This document shows, one piece after another, positions 36,049 through 48,293 of a stretch of DNA of 64,000 bases. Location of the stretch: NCBI GenBank assembly GCA_030549775.1, contig CM060175.1, forward strand, positions 43,031,415 through 43,095,414, given 5' to 3'. Made by a program: the position numbers and the translations under genes. The notes beneath the pieces are model-generated. The model was not told where the DNA came from, searched no databases, and saw only the letters and a list, made by a program, of their open reading frames with translations. Origin of the DNA: Tamarix chinensis. Lineage: Eukaryota; Streptophyta; Magnoliopsida; Caryophyllales; Tamaricaceae. Each line of letters begins with the position of its first letter. The stretch's first letter is position 1.

Positions 36049-37276
36049 TAATTGAAGATATGGTTTAGCCTATGTTCGATTATAAATTTTCACTAGTGTG
36101 TGTTAATGCTCTAGCCATGGCCTATGTTTTACTCTATTTAGCTTTAAGGACTTATAGAGGGTGTGCATACTTATAGATTGTGTGTCCTTGTTAGTAAGCT
36201 ACTATAATATATTCATGTGTCTATGCACCCAAGGTATCTTAGTTTCCTTAAGTTGATAGTTAATAGGATATTGTGTTGTCTTGGTGCTCCAGTATGATTG
36301 GTGTACCTTAATATCTCTAGGTTGATATAAAGTAAATGAAAATAAAAATAATTATTGGTTAATCAAAATGACTATTAGATTGGTATGTTAGTATCCTTTT
36401 GTGCCTACTTATGGTTAGGTAGTAGCCTTCATTGCTACTTATGTTTAGTAGTTGCCTCTGAGCCTTACCTGTGTTGTTATAGATTTTATTGGTATTATTC
36501 CTTTGAACTATACCTATGGTGTTATGGGCATTATTGATCTTGATATTGAGATATGAGATGCAGCGTGGAGGTTATGGTTATTATGTTAGGGTTGGTATTA
36601 ATCATTACTTCAGCGAACATCCCTTCGATGTTTGGTTGGTACGTTTTAATATGTGATGAATGAATGGGTTTGAACGGTATGGGGTTGCTGATAGTTGTTT
36701 ATCTAATATGATGATTATATTTTGATTGGTGCATGTATAATTCAAGTATTCAATGCCATGTTCTTGTTCTGATGCCTTATATGTGTTTCATGCAAGCTTT
36801 CTATATTAGTCTTCTATTATGGGTTATTTAGTAATGTTGTAATAAAGGGTTTCTTTTATTGGACTCTGGTCTATTTAATGTGCACTGGTCTTTTCATGTT
36901 ATCTTGTGAGATTATTTGAATGATATTATTTGGGGTTGAGAGTTAAGACTATCCGATATCCCTTTTGATATCTTTGATCATGTTATTCTTGAACTCTTAT
37001 ATCTTCTTGCATTTTCCTCTCATTTAAGTTTTCTAACCAATGAAATTTTTTTATTTAGAATAATGATCAATTAGTTGTTCTTTTTAATATGATTCTATTA
37101 ATTGTGTTATTAATTTAATTAGGGTAATGATTTTAGCCCTGGCACTTAGTATAAGAATGGTAGAGGAAACTAGATTTGTACCAAATGTAATGGTAACACC
37201 CTACATTATTATTATTTAGCTTCCACAAGTAATTCTTTAAATAATGTTATTCAATAATAAAATTGGGAATGTTATA
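36049..37276 (+). repeat. Right part of the 5' LTR of element H
   Basis: Resembles the end of the window (62880-63971). Both have a TTGTCTTGNNGTGCT...ATATG/TGATTGGTGTACNTTA segment, then GGTATGTTAGTATCC-like text, and a tail with TTAGCCCTGGCACTTAGTATAAG, the degenerate form of the conserved 'actaagtgct' LTR tail. It ends GGGAATGTTATA at 37276. G1 inserted at its left edge. Similarity to 62818-63971 is low (I estimate 70-75%), so either the pair is very old or the two ends come from different elements of one family. Confidence 0.55.
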
Positions 37277-38759
37277 GTTGTGATGTGCATACCCTTCTTA
37301 TTGGGTGACCTTGATTTTTTTTGCTAGAGTTATAACCCTATTTAATTTTTCCTTTGTAGTTTTATGGCATGAAAATTTGATCTTATATAAATGAAGGAGT
37401 TGTACATCATAGTAGCCAAGAGTGTGGTAGAGGACTAACCATTGCTACCACCTCAGGCACCTATTCATGTTGAGAATTGGCTTAGAGAGTGGGGTTTCTT
37501 CACCAACCAATGTTCAAGGGATTTAAGGACCTAATACTGATGGGAAGACAGATTAGAGAGCTATAAATGGTTTTTAGGTCTTCAGGGTTGATAATAAGAA
37601 GGTGGGTGCCTATATGCTCTACTTGTAAGGAAAGATATACTATTAGTGGAGAGGATATTAGCTTTGACCTATTGAAACCATGGACAATTAGGAAGGATTT
37701 ATATTAGCTTTTATGACTTGTTACTATCCTTTGTACATGTTGTGTAAAGCATGTTGAGTTTTGACCATTTAGTATGGTAGTATGTTACTTTAGGAGTACT
37801 TCAACAAGTTCTATGAGCTTTTTGCATTTGTATCAGAGATAGCTGATTGTGAGGAGATGGTTGCTCATCACTTTAATTAGGGTTTGGATGTATTCACCCT
37901 TGAGTTATTTGGAGGATATATCATAGTAGAATTACTTATAGTCTATGAGAGGGAATGCACTCTAATATGGATTCAAGTGGTGAAGAAGGTGCTTAGTGGG
38001 ACTAAGTGACTAGAAAAAATTGTCTAGTTTCATGAAGGTGTCAAGAGAGTATAGATGAATTTTTAGCAACACTGACCTTGTGGTGGACAACACCTGTAGT
38101 AATCTAGAGGAAGGTTCAAGAATGGTTGATTTCTAGGGTATTAAAACTATTAGGTTTATAAAGGAAACCACCTAGGTAAGGACTACTAGGGTAACCTAGT
38201 TGAGTGAAAAAAGTGTGGTAAGTTAGGATGCGAAGTTCTTGAGTGTTACTCCTCTAGAGTTGGAGTCTAACAAAATGTCATTTAGAGGCATGACCACCTA
38301 TTAGCATTAGACTTCCATATCAACTTAGGCACCAACTAGGAGTGTCTAGAGTGCATGTGATAATGCTAAGGGTTATGCTTCTTGTTGTTACATGCAGAGT
38401 ATAGCTGGTTAGAATTCAAGTATCAATGGTTCTTAAGGAGGTTCTAATCTAATGTGAGCATTTGGAATGTTAATAGGGGTGCGCATAATCGTTGTTAAGT
38501 TCATACTATCACAAGTATAACTTCATGCACTTAATTGTTTAAGTTTCTCATTAATCATGTAGATATGTGTTTGATCAATTGATGTTTGTTCTTTGAATGT
38601 CTATGGGTAAATGGTGTGCTTTGATTAGGGTATAGTTTTTTTAAGGTGCCAATGACCCCCAGCTCGTATAAACATTGTTTGTGAGCCACCCAAGGTTCTA
38701 ATGAGTTAATTTTATTTTTCCTTAACTTTGTGGACGAAGTCTTTTTTAAGGAGTAGAAA
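37277..38759 (+). pseudogene. Internal region of element H: gag remnant only
   Basis: Directly after the LTR, GTTGTGATGTGCATA could be a decayed TGGTATCAGAGCATA primer site. From about 37400 a broken frame resembles the gag of Tekay-like elements: LPPQAPIHVENWLREWG near 37440 and YFNKFYELFAFVSEIADCEEMVAHHFN near 37795-37880. After about 38400 no pol domain is found. The region closes with TTTGTGGACGAAGTCTTTTTTAAGGAGTAGAAA (38727-38759, quoted in parts: GTGGACGAAGTC and TTTAAGGAGTAGAAA), the usual run-up to a Tekay-type 3' LTR. At about 1.5 kb this is a non-autonomous or deleted element that kept gag. Confidence 0.62.
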
Positions 38760-40797
38760 TGTAATATTTAGTTTGTAAAAAACCTTATTTATATAACCTA
38801 ATTATAAAATTAATAATTATGCGTAATTATTTATAGAAATTATTTTAGGATTGGATGTTCTATAATTACGTGCATCATTATTTTTTTTTCTAGTAATAAA
38901 GAGTAAGATTAAAATTTTAAGAGATATTATTTGGGTATAATTTTTATATTTATTAGTCTCTTAATTTATATATTCCTTTTGGTCCTTATTCCCTTTGTAT
39001 ATTTTTTTTACCCTTAAACCCAATGCTTTAACCTCACCACACTTTGCTTCTCATATGACTACCCTTCTTTGTTTTGTTCTAGTTGGTTATCCCAAACCCA
39101 AACCTAACCAAAGTAATCCCAACATAGTTATAATCTAACTAAAACTTAACCTAACAACTACCTAAATAAAACCCCATAGTATATGTAATTTTTGTTTTCT
39201 CTAACCCTTCCCCATGCATTGAATTCACCTACTCCTCTGCCAAACTTATCCTCACACCTTCCCTCTTTAGGCCAACCTAGCTTCCTCAAACGTGGACAAC
39301 CCACCTCACCTTAGCCTAGTATAATTCTTCTTGCATAATCAACCTTGTAACACATTCCATCCTCCTTTATCTTCTTGTTGTTTTTAGTCCCTACAGCCAA
39401 ATTCATGCCTCCCTTTGTTATTTTAGTTAGATTCCCTAGCTACCCCAATGTCACATTTACCTTGTATTTGCGTTGTCATTTGCCCGCCAACATGCAATTT
39501 CTACCCACTCAAGCTTCATTACCAACCACCACCATTAGCATGATAATATCCTATTTGTATAAAGCCTAACTATAAAATTGGAAACTATGTGTGTATAATT
39601 ACAATAATTATTATAGGATTTTTTGTACTGAATGTATTATTATTATGTGTATTATCATAGTAAATTAGATATAAATTTAATTAAATTAAAATTTAATAGA
39701 ATTTGGGTGATTAGTTTTAACGCTAGTTAGACCTTAACCTCTATTTGTTTAACCATGAGACCCCAAATTTGCTAAGAAGACATTTTCCCCTGATCAAGTT
39801 ATTTTAACCAGAATCCTTAACCATGTAATAACTAAATTCAATCCTACATTGTACCATTTCATGGCTATCCATGCATAAAAAATTTCATATTACCCCTACA
39901 CACTCCATGCCCCTACAATTTTATTACTTACCTGCCTCCTCAAACCTTTCCTTCACATGCCACCATCTCCCATATAATACCTCCTTCCTCATTTTTATTT
40001 TTGATCTAGCATCAATCCAAGCCATTTCATTTACATCCTTCTCAGAAGCTCCCATTTGTAGCATTCCCATTTTCTCCTTTATTGTATCATGTTTTTTTTT
40101 CACCTCCTTTATGTAAGAAACTCATGATGCACCACCTTGGTAAAGTGATAAATATAGGTTGTTGCCCATCCTTTATGTCCAAGCATCATGTCATTCAATC
40201 TTTACCATGTGAAATACTTATGTTTTTCCTTTGAGATTTTACCACTTTCTTGCTACTTGAACCTTACACAATGTACCTCCCCTTTCTATGTGAGAAACTC
40301 ATGTTACTTCTCCCTCCTAGCGGGAATACCTCACACTAATAAGGGTTTGTAGCATGAGCTTCATTCATTTGTTTTTCCCTTTCTACATTACTACCTCGTG
40401 TAGCTTTCCTTTACCTCAATTATCTTCTATCCCTTTGTCATTTTTGTTTTTGTTAATTTTTTTGATTGTTTTATTGTGTTATATGCTAATATATGCTTTT
40501 AAGTTTTGCATTCTTAGGTAATCATTGAGGTGATATGTAGAAAGAAAACTTTTTTGCTTTAGTGCAACTTAGATTTAAGTAAATCAAATCACTTATGAAA
40601 TGATAGAATTTGTGTGTGAGCATGATAGGTTTTTTTTTTAAACTCAAATCATGCTACGATTTTATTTTATGCAGGTGTTATGAAAATTTGTGATATGTTA
40701 AAATCACAATCTTAAATAGTTAACATGTACGGTTGACTTGTTATTAAATTTGGAGTATAAATATGTGAAATTTGTAAATGGTTTATGTATGCATGAC
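38760..40797 (+). repeat. H 3' LTR, segment 1
   Basis: Starts TGTAATATTTAG right after the purine tract. It contains an apparent internal direct repeat: CCTNATTTNTATAANNCCTAA...TATAAAATT...GTATAATTA at about 38783-39000 and again at about 39547-39750. Between lie pyrimidine-rich, CCCAAACC-rich stretches like the promoter part of related LTRs. It is cut at 40797 by solo LTR 3. Short open frames (39375-39569, 39871-40116) have no features. Confidence 0.65.
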
Positions 40798-43700
40798 TAT
40801 AACACCCCTGTTATTCACCACTAAAAATTTCATTTTCAAAACCTTGTAGAAGCAGAAAAAGTAATAAAAACGTAGGAAAAATGGGGTGTTATTGCCGCAC
40901 CTGAAATAAGATAGGCATTAGGTGTGTGTCCTATGTTAGATACAAGGTTGAAAACCAAACCAACCAAAATCAATGTAGAGTGTGCTAAAACATGTTATAT
41001 AAAATACCAAAAGAAGTCATATTATATAAATATAGGACTTTGATGGCCGTAATATTCAAATACGTGAGGAAATTAAGTTAAAGTACATAGTGTTGATTTA
41101 CAGAGACAAAGTAAGGCGTGACCCTAACTTTAGTCTGTCACGGACCGCTCAAAGTTTTCTAGAGGTTGATGCTCTCATAATCTTATGCCCCACATAAGGT
41201 TGGCCAACTACTTACCATCCTCATAAACATGCACATAGCCCTCGAATGTTGGGAATGACCAGATGGCTGAGTAAACAGGCATATAAGTAGTAATTCAAGT
41301 TATATCCTCAATGAAGTCACCAACACACAAAATTATAGCATAATACACAAGTTATACTAAAATTTTCCATGTATATTTCATATAAATAGAATACATACTC
41401 TATTATAGTCACATTAGGAGTACGAAGCTCATACCATATATGGTTCATCATGCTTAACACCACATCACTACATCATATATGACAATATGCAAGCTACTAA
41501 TAGAATGTCCAACTAATAGTAAGGATTCATTCATCTAAGCACATAAATTTTCCATAGGCCATTTCCATGTCCCTAATTTATTAGGTCATTTTTACATATC
41601 TAGGCAAGTAACTCCTCTACCATTCTTTCCTTTTTACTTTTACTTTTCTCTTTAGTCACATTCTTATACAAACTTCTTACCTAATTACTCGCTCAAATTA
41701 TTATACAAATACTTGTCCAAGTTATTATCAAGAAAAAGATTGTGTGCCACCCCATGTCTTACATACCATAGAATTCTATCCAAACCAAAGGACATAAATT
41801 CCATGCCGAAGTCAAGTAACCACCAATGGTTATAAGTGTAGGCCAAAGCCAAGTAACCACCAATAGACATAAGTTTAGGCCGAAGCCAAGTAACCACTAA
41901 TGAATATAAGTCTAAGCCGAAGCCAAGTAAACACTAATGGACATAAGTTCAGGCTAAAGATAAAACCACTTAGGTGAGTAAACTCTTTATTATCGATATT
42001 CCCTAGTAGATCCTCAGTGTCTAGAGTAGGTAAAGGTTGGGATCTACTAGGATCCCGCCCAAAGGAAAATCTTGAATGTACCAATAAACTCCTAAAGATA
42101 GACTAACCCTTGGTACCTAATCAAGGACCGGGTAACAAAAAACCATACACAACTCGATCATCTTCCACTTTAAGTGACTAGTGCATTATTCTTGAGGTTA
42201 CGTGATCACACAGTGCCCATATAATATGAAAGTAAGGCAATCACATACTTCTTCCATCTTAACCATCACCATTCCTTAACCATGCATGGGATTTCTATTG
42301 ATTCTTACTTAATATTAACCAAATCAATTAGATTTATCCATTTATAAGGACTAGTGGATCGGTTTTGATGCATGAGCATTTTAATTTTACTCTTCTAATA
42401 TTGAAGAACAAGATTTAGGATGCTTCGAGATGGTACTAATTATTCTTGAAGATTCTAATACATCTAATATTTTTTTAAGTAACTCTTGTAGATATTATAT
42501 ATGTGTGTAAGAAGATCAATCCATCAAATATATCAAGTGTACTAGATAATAGAATTATAAGGATTTCAAATTTTTATGGAAGACAAGGCTACAGGACACA
42601 AAGCTTGATTACATATCATTATTAAATGTATTACATACTTAGATTTTTTTATAGCATTGTTATTTTATTGTATACTTTGGAATAATTATAATTATAATTA
42701 TTCATTGCAATCACCATATATGTAATATAGGTGCTTATATGGTTGATATTTGTTAATTAGGTCGGTTATATGGGCTTAGTTTATAAGGATTAAACTAAGG
42801 CCTATGTGTGTGTGTGTGTATATATAGGGTGTTGTACATTGTAAAGAAAGAAAAATTATTGCAAAGAATCAATCACTTGAGAGCTAATTCAAGCCTCTTC
42901 TTCTCTTCTTCTTCAAGTGAGAATTTATTGAGAATTTGCATATTATTCTTTTAATAAAATAAGTGATTTCTTTATTGAATTGGTTTGATCTTGGAATTAG
43001 ATCAATATCAACCTAACAAATTAAACAAAATCATCTAATATAAATCGAAACATATTCATCTTCTTGGAATCATTTTGCAACTTATGTTATCGAAATAAAG
43101 ATCTAGTATTGTAGAAGATTGTTCATTCATGATCTTCCACATCAAGTTTGACCTAACTAGTTTATCATTTTCCCTAAAACAACACAAAACTTAAAATTTT
43201 CTTGCAAATCATCCTCCAAATTCCTACCACATCCAAATTGAAACATATCTTAGCATCATACCGACACCTTTTAGCACAAAAACTGAGACATGCTTCATAA
43301 TTAATCAAATCAACCTAATTTTCCTAAAATCATGTATTTTTCTTAGAATTCATAAGTTAATCAACATATATCAATAAGAAACTAAATTCTCATGCTAACT
43401 TATATAATTAGAACTTTAAAGAATTCACCACAACACATGCCTCACCAAGTTATATTTTAGAAGTAAGAATGACTTACTTGGTTAAAAATCTCTTCCACAA
43501 TTATGAAAAATTAACCTGGAAGAATTTTAATTTCCAAAGCTTAAATAAAAAATAAGTTAAAACTTTAGAAATTCAATGAATGATTTCATAAATTAGTATT
43601 CAAATTAGGAGAAAATAACTTACCAAACCTAAGAGAAAAACAAAAGTTAAACAATAAGGAGATAGAGAAAGGATCAAAATAGTGGAAAGGAATCGAAACT

Positions 43701-44594
43701 AATATTGAACTAGAGAGAAACGAATATAAGGATAGGTAGATCTAGAATATTTTGGTGGTTGAAAGAAAAGTGAATGGAAGGAGTGATTAGGGTTGTTTAT
43801 AGCCAACAAATTAGTATAATAACGAGTGTGATTGGGCACAAGTCAAAAACCCTAATTTCTACCCTTCGAATTTGAGATGAACAAGAAACTTTTATAAAAG
43901 ATAGGATGAACTTCCTTCTAGATCTTAAATAGTGATTTCTAGAAAATGCAATTCCAATTTTTATAGAAATGTCAAACATAAGATAGGAAATGAATGATCA
44001 GCATATAAGGAATCTCCTAGCTAAGTAGAGATAGGTTTGGGAATAAAAGCAACAATTTCTAGAGCATGTAGTGGAGAAAGGTAGAAGAAGACAACATTGA
44101 GGTCATCCTTTAATTGTCCAAATTGAACCTTCGAATCAGTTTAAGGTAGAAGCTAGGGCTCAATGCATGATAAGAAAGGTTAAGAATTTTTAAAGAAAAA
44201 CATAGGATGAGATTATCAAGGTTTATTGTTGGTGTAAGAAGGTTTACCAAAAAAAATTATGTTTTAAAAAATGTACTCAACTCGACAAACCAGTCGATTA
44301 GTTTGGCCTACCAATCGACTATTCTATCCACCATTTGGTTAGTTCCCCAAATCAGTTGATCGACTCGGTTAAGAAAAACCCTTTAGATGAAATAATGAGC
44401 TAGTTGATCGCTTCATGAGACTAATTAATCAGCCCACCTGAAAACTCATTTTATTCCATTTTTAAATCTTATTCAAATCCAACTTATCCTCAAACTCAAT
44501 TATAGTTCCAAATAAAAATAAAAAAATTTATCAAATCTTAATAAATACCATAAATGCTTATTCCACAAACTTCACCAAAATATGGGGTATTATA
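40798..44594 (-). mobile_element. Solo LTR 3, 3,797 bp, minus strand, TSD ATGAC
   Basis: Ends are TATAACACCCCTG (low) and GGGGTATTATA (high), flanked by ATGAC at 40793-40797 and 44595-44599. Both termini are one transition away from TGTAACACCC and GTATTACA, so the family's TG...CA ends decayed to TA...TA. The tail near 40885-40920 (GGGGTGTTATTGCCGCACCT) matches the conserved 'gcggtaat' tail of the family on the minus strand. It holds a 37-bp tandem repeat (41805-41960) and a (TG)n(TA)n stretch near 42802-42826. CpG is scarce, so this is an old copy. No coding content. Confidence 0.9.
41805..41960 (-). repeat. 37-bp tandem repeat in solo LTR 3
   Basis: About four copies of GCCGAAGCCAAGTAACCACNAATGNACATAAGTNTAG (quoted as GCCGAAGCCAAGTAACCAC then AATGGACATAAGT), with starts near 41805, 41842, 41879 and 41916. 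It lies where the younger relatives carry the hairpin arrays, and keeps a CCACCAATGG-like core, so it may be a diverged form of that module. Just beyond it, GGGATC TACTA GGATCCC (near 42049) can form a hairpin. Confidence 0.75.
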
Positions 44595-44599
44595 ATGAC

Positions 44600-45211
44600 A
44601 AAGTTTTGGTTAGGGTATGTGGCCTTGTCAAGTTATTTTATGATATCTTAAATGTTCTATGATTATCATGGCAAGTTGTAGATAGGGTTGATATATATAA
44701 CATGATAGTACCCAAGCATTATTATAGTTAATGTGTGATTGCTATTCATATGCTTTAGAAAGAGAAATGCCTTCTTGCATGATTTATGATATTAAATGTT
44801 ATCTTAAATGTTGATTCATGCTTTAAATATGTATTCTTGTTATAAACGCATGCTTAAGGTTTGGTATGTGTAAATTGCTAAATATATGCATAAAGGGAAA
44901 TATAGTTAATTGCTAAGCCTTAGAAATTACCAACAATTTAAAATGTTTTAAATTATTTCCTTTTAACCTCTTTATGATAAATTATCATTATTATAAATTT
45001 TGGTACTAAATTAGATAATATTGTGTAATTAGGGTTTTGAGGGCATTTTGGTTATTTTTGATATTATGGGCCTAATATGAACTATTAGATATAGAATGGC
45101 CTTAGTGTATTGATAGAATGACCTTAGTGTTGAATTCGACTTAAGCTTGGAATTTAAATAAAGAATTTCAATTATTATGCAATATGTGATATTTATGATC
45201 ACCTCATAAAA
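44600..45211 (+). repeat. H 3' LTR, segment 2
   Basis: AT-rich LTR sequence between solo LTR 3 and the Athila element. It ends in TAAAA (45207-45211), the left TSD copy of Athila. Nothing coding is seen. Confidence 0.7.
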
Positions 45212-46765
45212 TGATGGTGCCGATCTGCAAGTGTATCGATTTGTTGTAGCACTTCAAGGTTGTGTCACCCAGGGACTTTGCAATTGAGTACCCAACTTCA
45301 TCATTTTATCTATCTAGATCAATTATGGAGCGAGAGTATGCAAATGGGTAGTAAAAATAAATATGACAACTATCTGAATGTAAACCCTAAAATAAGAGAT
45401 ATGAAGCCTAGGATTGAAATTTGGTCTCTAAATTGGTATTCGATGATGAAATAAAGCTATGTTGTAGTTTAATTTAATGGCTAGGAATAATCGGTCTAAA
45501 TATACTCATTAGCCTCTTTAAACATCTAAGAACACATTTAATCTAATTTGCTGACTACTTTTGTAACTAATAAATTAAATTAAGCGAATTAACTGCCACC
45601 AATTCTATATTCCCTGAGAAGTAAACATCTACTTTTGTGATTGCTTAAATTCCTATTCATATGTTAAATTCCGATATTGATTTCAACATTTTAGTTGTAA
45701 AAAATACCTAAAAAGGTTCAATTTTGTCAAATCCAATTTACAACCATCGATCCTAACACACGAAACAACACATATGAACTAAACATACAACATACTACCT
45801 TAATTCATCATAATAACACCAAAATAAACCTAGTTCAATCCTAGCAAAAAGGATTACTCACTCATGATTTCAATGAATATAAAAAAAGTAAATTACATAA
45901 CAAACGTAATAACAATATAAAAATTACAAAGAAAAGAAATTAGATTGAATTAACAATAAATCAGAGAAGAACAAAGTCGATTCCAAGTTGAACATAAACG
46001 AACATGCACTTGTATCCTCGAAATTAAAGTAACAAAAACAAGGAAAATTATATGAAGATTTTGCTTGGGAAAAGAGAGAAAAAGTGCTATAAAATCTGAA
46101 ATCTACACTAAAACCTCCCTAAGAAGTCCCTGAAGAATGCCTTATAAACTACCCACAACGCAAGCTACATCGCACATGAAAGATTGTGGGGTAATCGTTG
46201 CTGCATGACCATGCAAGGTCTACATAACCTGGTTATGCAGCATTCTTGCTCTCAAAATAGGGGGAATTCAACTTTTGCACGGTCGTGTAAGATGTGCACA
46301 ACCTGGTCGTGCGTTTTCCTTGCCTCTACTCATTTGATAAGTTCCCACAAGGCTGTGCAAGATATGTATAGCTTGGTTGTGTAGTATCTTTTGCGTCAAA
46401 CACACATTCATAAGTGATGCACGCTTGTGCAGCTGGGTGTGCAATTGGCTATGCAACACCATTTCCTTGCTTATTTTAGACTTCTTGGCTTATATTTTTC
46501 TCTTTGATCTTCTAAAATCCTCCATAAACATGCTAGGTTGATTTATCATCCTTCAATGCCTTTCATATTGGGTCTTTTTCTTTGAAAACATGCACTACTT
46601 CTTCGGATTTCTGTGTTCTTGTGCAAGTCCTTGAGAAAAAAAAATCAAAAGAGTAGTAGCATGAACAAGAGACCATAACCACAGTATAATATATATCAAA
46701 GACTACATGAAGTCTTAAAATAAAGGCAAATTAAGGAAAAAATAGAGAAAATATTCACTTTTTCA
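45212..46765 (-). repeat. 3' LTR of the Athila element
   Basis: 1,554 bp; aligns along its length with 61376-62812. On the minus strand it starts TGAAAAAGTGAATATT at 46765, after the purine tract ACATGAGGGAGT (46777-46766), and ends near CACCATCA at 45212. It contains repeated dyads (46180-46460) such as GCACGGTCGTG and TGCATGACCATGCA, separated by AAGGTCTACATAACCTGG-like spacers. By eye it is roughly 88-90% identical to the 5' LTR over the first 300 bp, with mostly transitions. Confidence 0.88.
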
Positions 46766-47257
46766 ACTCCCTCATGTTTATCCTTTGCTTATCCTAAACA
46801 CAAACAATAGAAAGAAATAATGGAGAAAAATAGAAGGAGATCAAAGCCTTAGATGATAGGAAAAACTACATAGATAAGATATGTGATTGCTAGGTTGACC
46901 TATACTATGAGTGGTAATAGTAGGAGAGTAAAATTAAAGTGTGAATACCTGTTAGTTCTAACTCAAAAGCTAGTATTATCATGACAGTCTAAGATGGTTT
47001 AGGATTGTGTGGATTCCATTCTTATGAGATAGAGGCTAAACAAGGTCATAGACTTCCTCTATTTAGGAAAATGTGAATGCTATGCACTCTTGTGTGTTGA
47101 AGGTATAATTGTTTGACTCAAAATTCTCCAACCCGACAATGATCAACCATATTCTTACACAAACTCTCTTTCTCCACCACTCAAAGGTGTTATATAATAC
47201 AAAAATAATGAGGTCTTAATAAGGTTGCAGTGGGGCTTGGGTTAAGGATAGGATAAT
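46766..47257 (-). other. Athila 3' untranslated region, part next to the 3' LTR
   Basis: Contains GGATAAGCAAAGGATAAACATGAGGGAGT on the minus strand (46794-46766; key part ACATGAGGGAGT), the polypurine tract with the 'GACAAGCAA'-like lead that the Tat element also shows at 1173-1204. The remainder has no coding signal and ends in ATAAT (47253-47257), the left TSD copy of solo LTR 4. Confidence 0.75.
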
Positions 47258-48285
47258 TGAAATGCCCTGAAAATTTCTAATTTTATAAACTACATTTAAA
47301 TGATATTTATTAGAAAAGAAAATTATTCAAATAAATTATTTTTAAATTGAATTAATTAGGGAAAATAAAGAAGAAATTTTTAAGTATTTTTATTAGAAAA
47401 GTTTTGGGTATTTTAGGTAATTAGGGATTTTATTTTGGAAAATTAATTAAATTAATTATTTTATTTAAAATAAGAAGGATAAAATAGTTTTAAATTAATA
47501 AGAATTTTATAAATAATTTAATTGGAGAAATTTAGGGTGTTTTGCTAATTAAAATGGAATTTATGGAAAATCTTTTAAAAATCCTAATTTAGCTTAAAAA
47601 GGGATTTAAAGATTATTTTATTTAAATATTATTATTTTTAAATATCCTAAATATTCAGATTAATTTAATTGGCCCTAACCTGATTATTTTTCCCTTTTCC
47701 TTTTTCCCTTTTTCGTTTTTCTTTCTTTTTCTTCTTTTCTTTTTCTTTTTCTTCTTCTCCCCGAACTGGACTAGCTTGCAGCCTAGTTTCCCTTCTTCCT
47801 TTCCTTTGGCCCAGTCGCGCCACGCACCCTTCATGCCCCTTCCAGCGCCACGTTTTGATTGTTTTTCCAACAAAACGCTATGTTTCATTTAAACGCTACT
47901 TGCGTCGCCGAACCGCCCGGTCTCCCCTCTTTTCTTTTCTTTCTTTTCCTTCGCGAACCACCTAGCCCAGCCCCTTTCTCCTCCCCCAGTCTTCACACCT
48001 CCCAACCTCGACGCCGCTAACCTGCCATCACCGCCGCCCATCCAAAGCTTCCGGCGCCGATCTCGCTCCTTTGACTGGCCTTTTCCTTCCTCTCTCTTCC
48101 CATTTGTTTCGGCAACCCTTTGACCCAACCAAATCTCCCCTTTCTCGCGTGTTTTCCTCTCCCCTGGCCTATGCAACCCCCTACCCCGAATTGCTGCCAC
48201 CGGTCAAACAACGCCGCCAGTGACCATAACCCTACTTGCCCAACTCTCTAGTCGATGCACAGACCCTAACCTATCATTTACACTC

Positions 48286-48293
48286 TATAAATA
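48286..48293 (+). promoter_or_regulatory. TATA box of solo LTR 4
   Basis: TATAAATA followed by CCCCCCA, preceded by a pyrimidine tract and CpG-rich block. The same motif and C-run occur at the equivalent place in three other family LTRs, so it is probably the LTR promoter, with transcription starting about 30 bp downstream. Confidence 0.65.

Noticed and set aside
42802..42826. (TG)n(TA)n tract as a possible regulatory or Z-DNA site
   Set aside because: Short, inside an old solo LTR, with no counterpart seen in sister LTRs.
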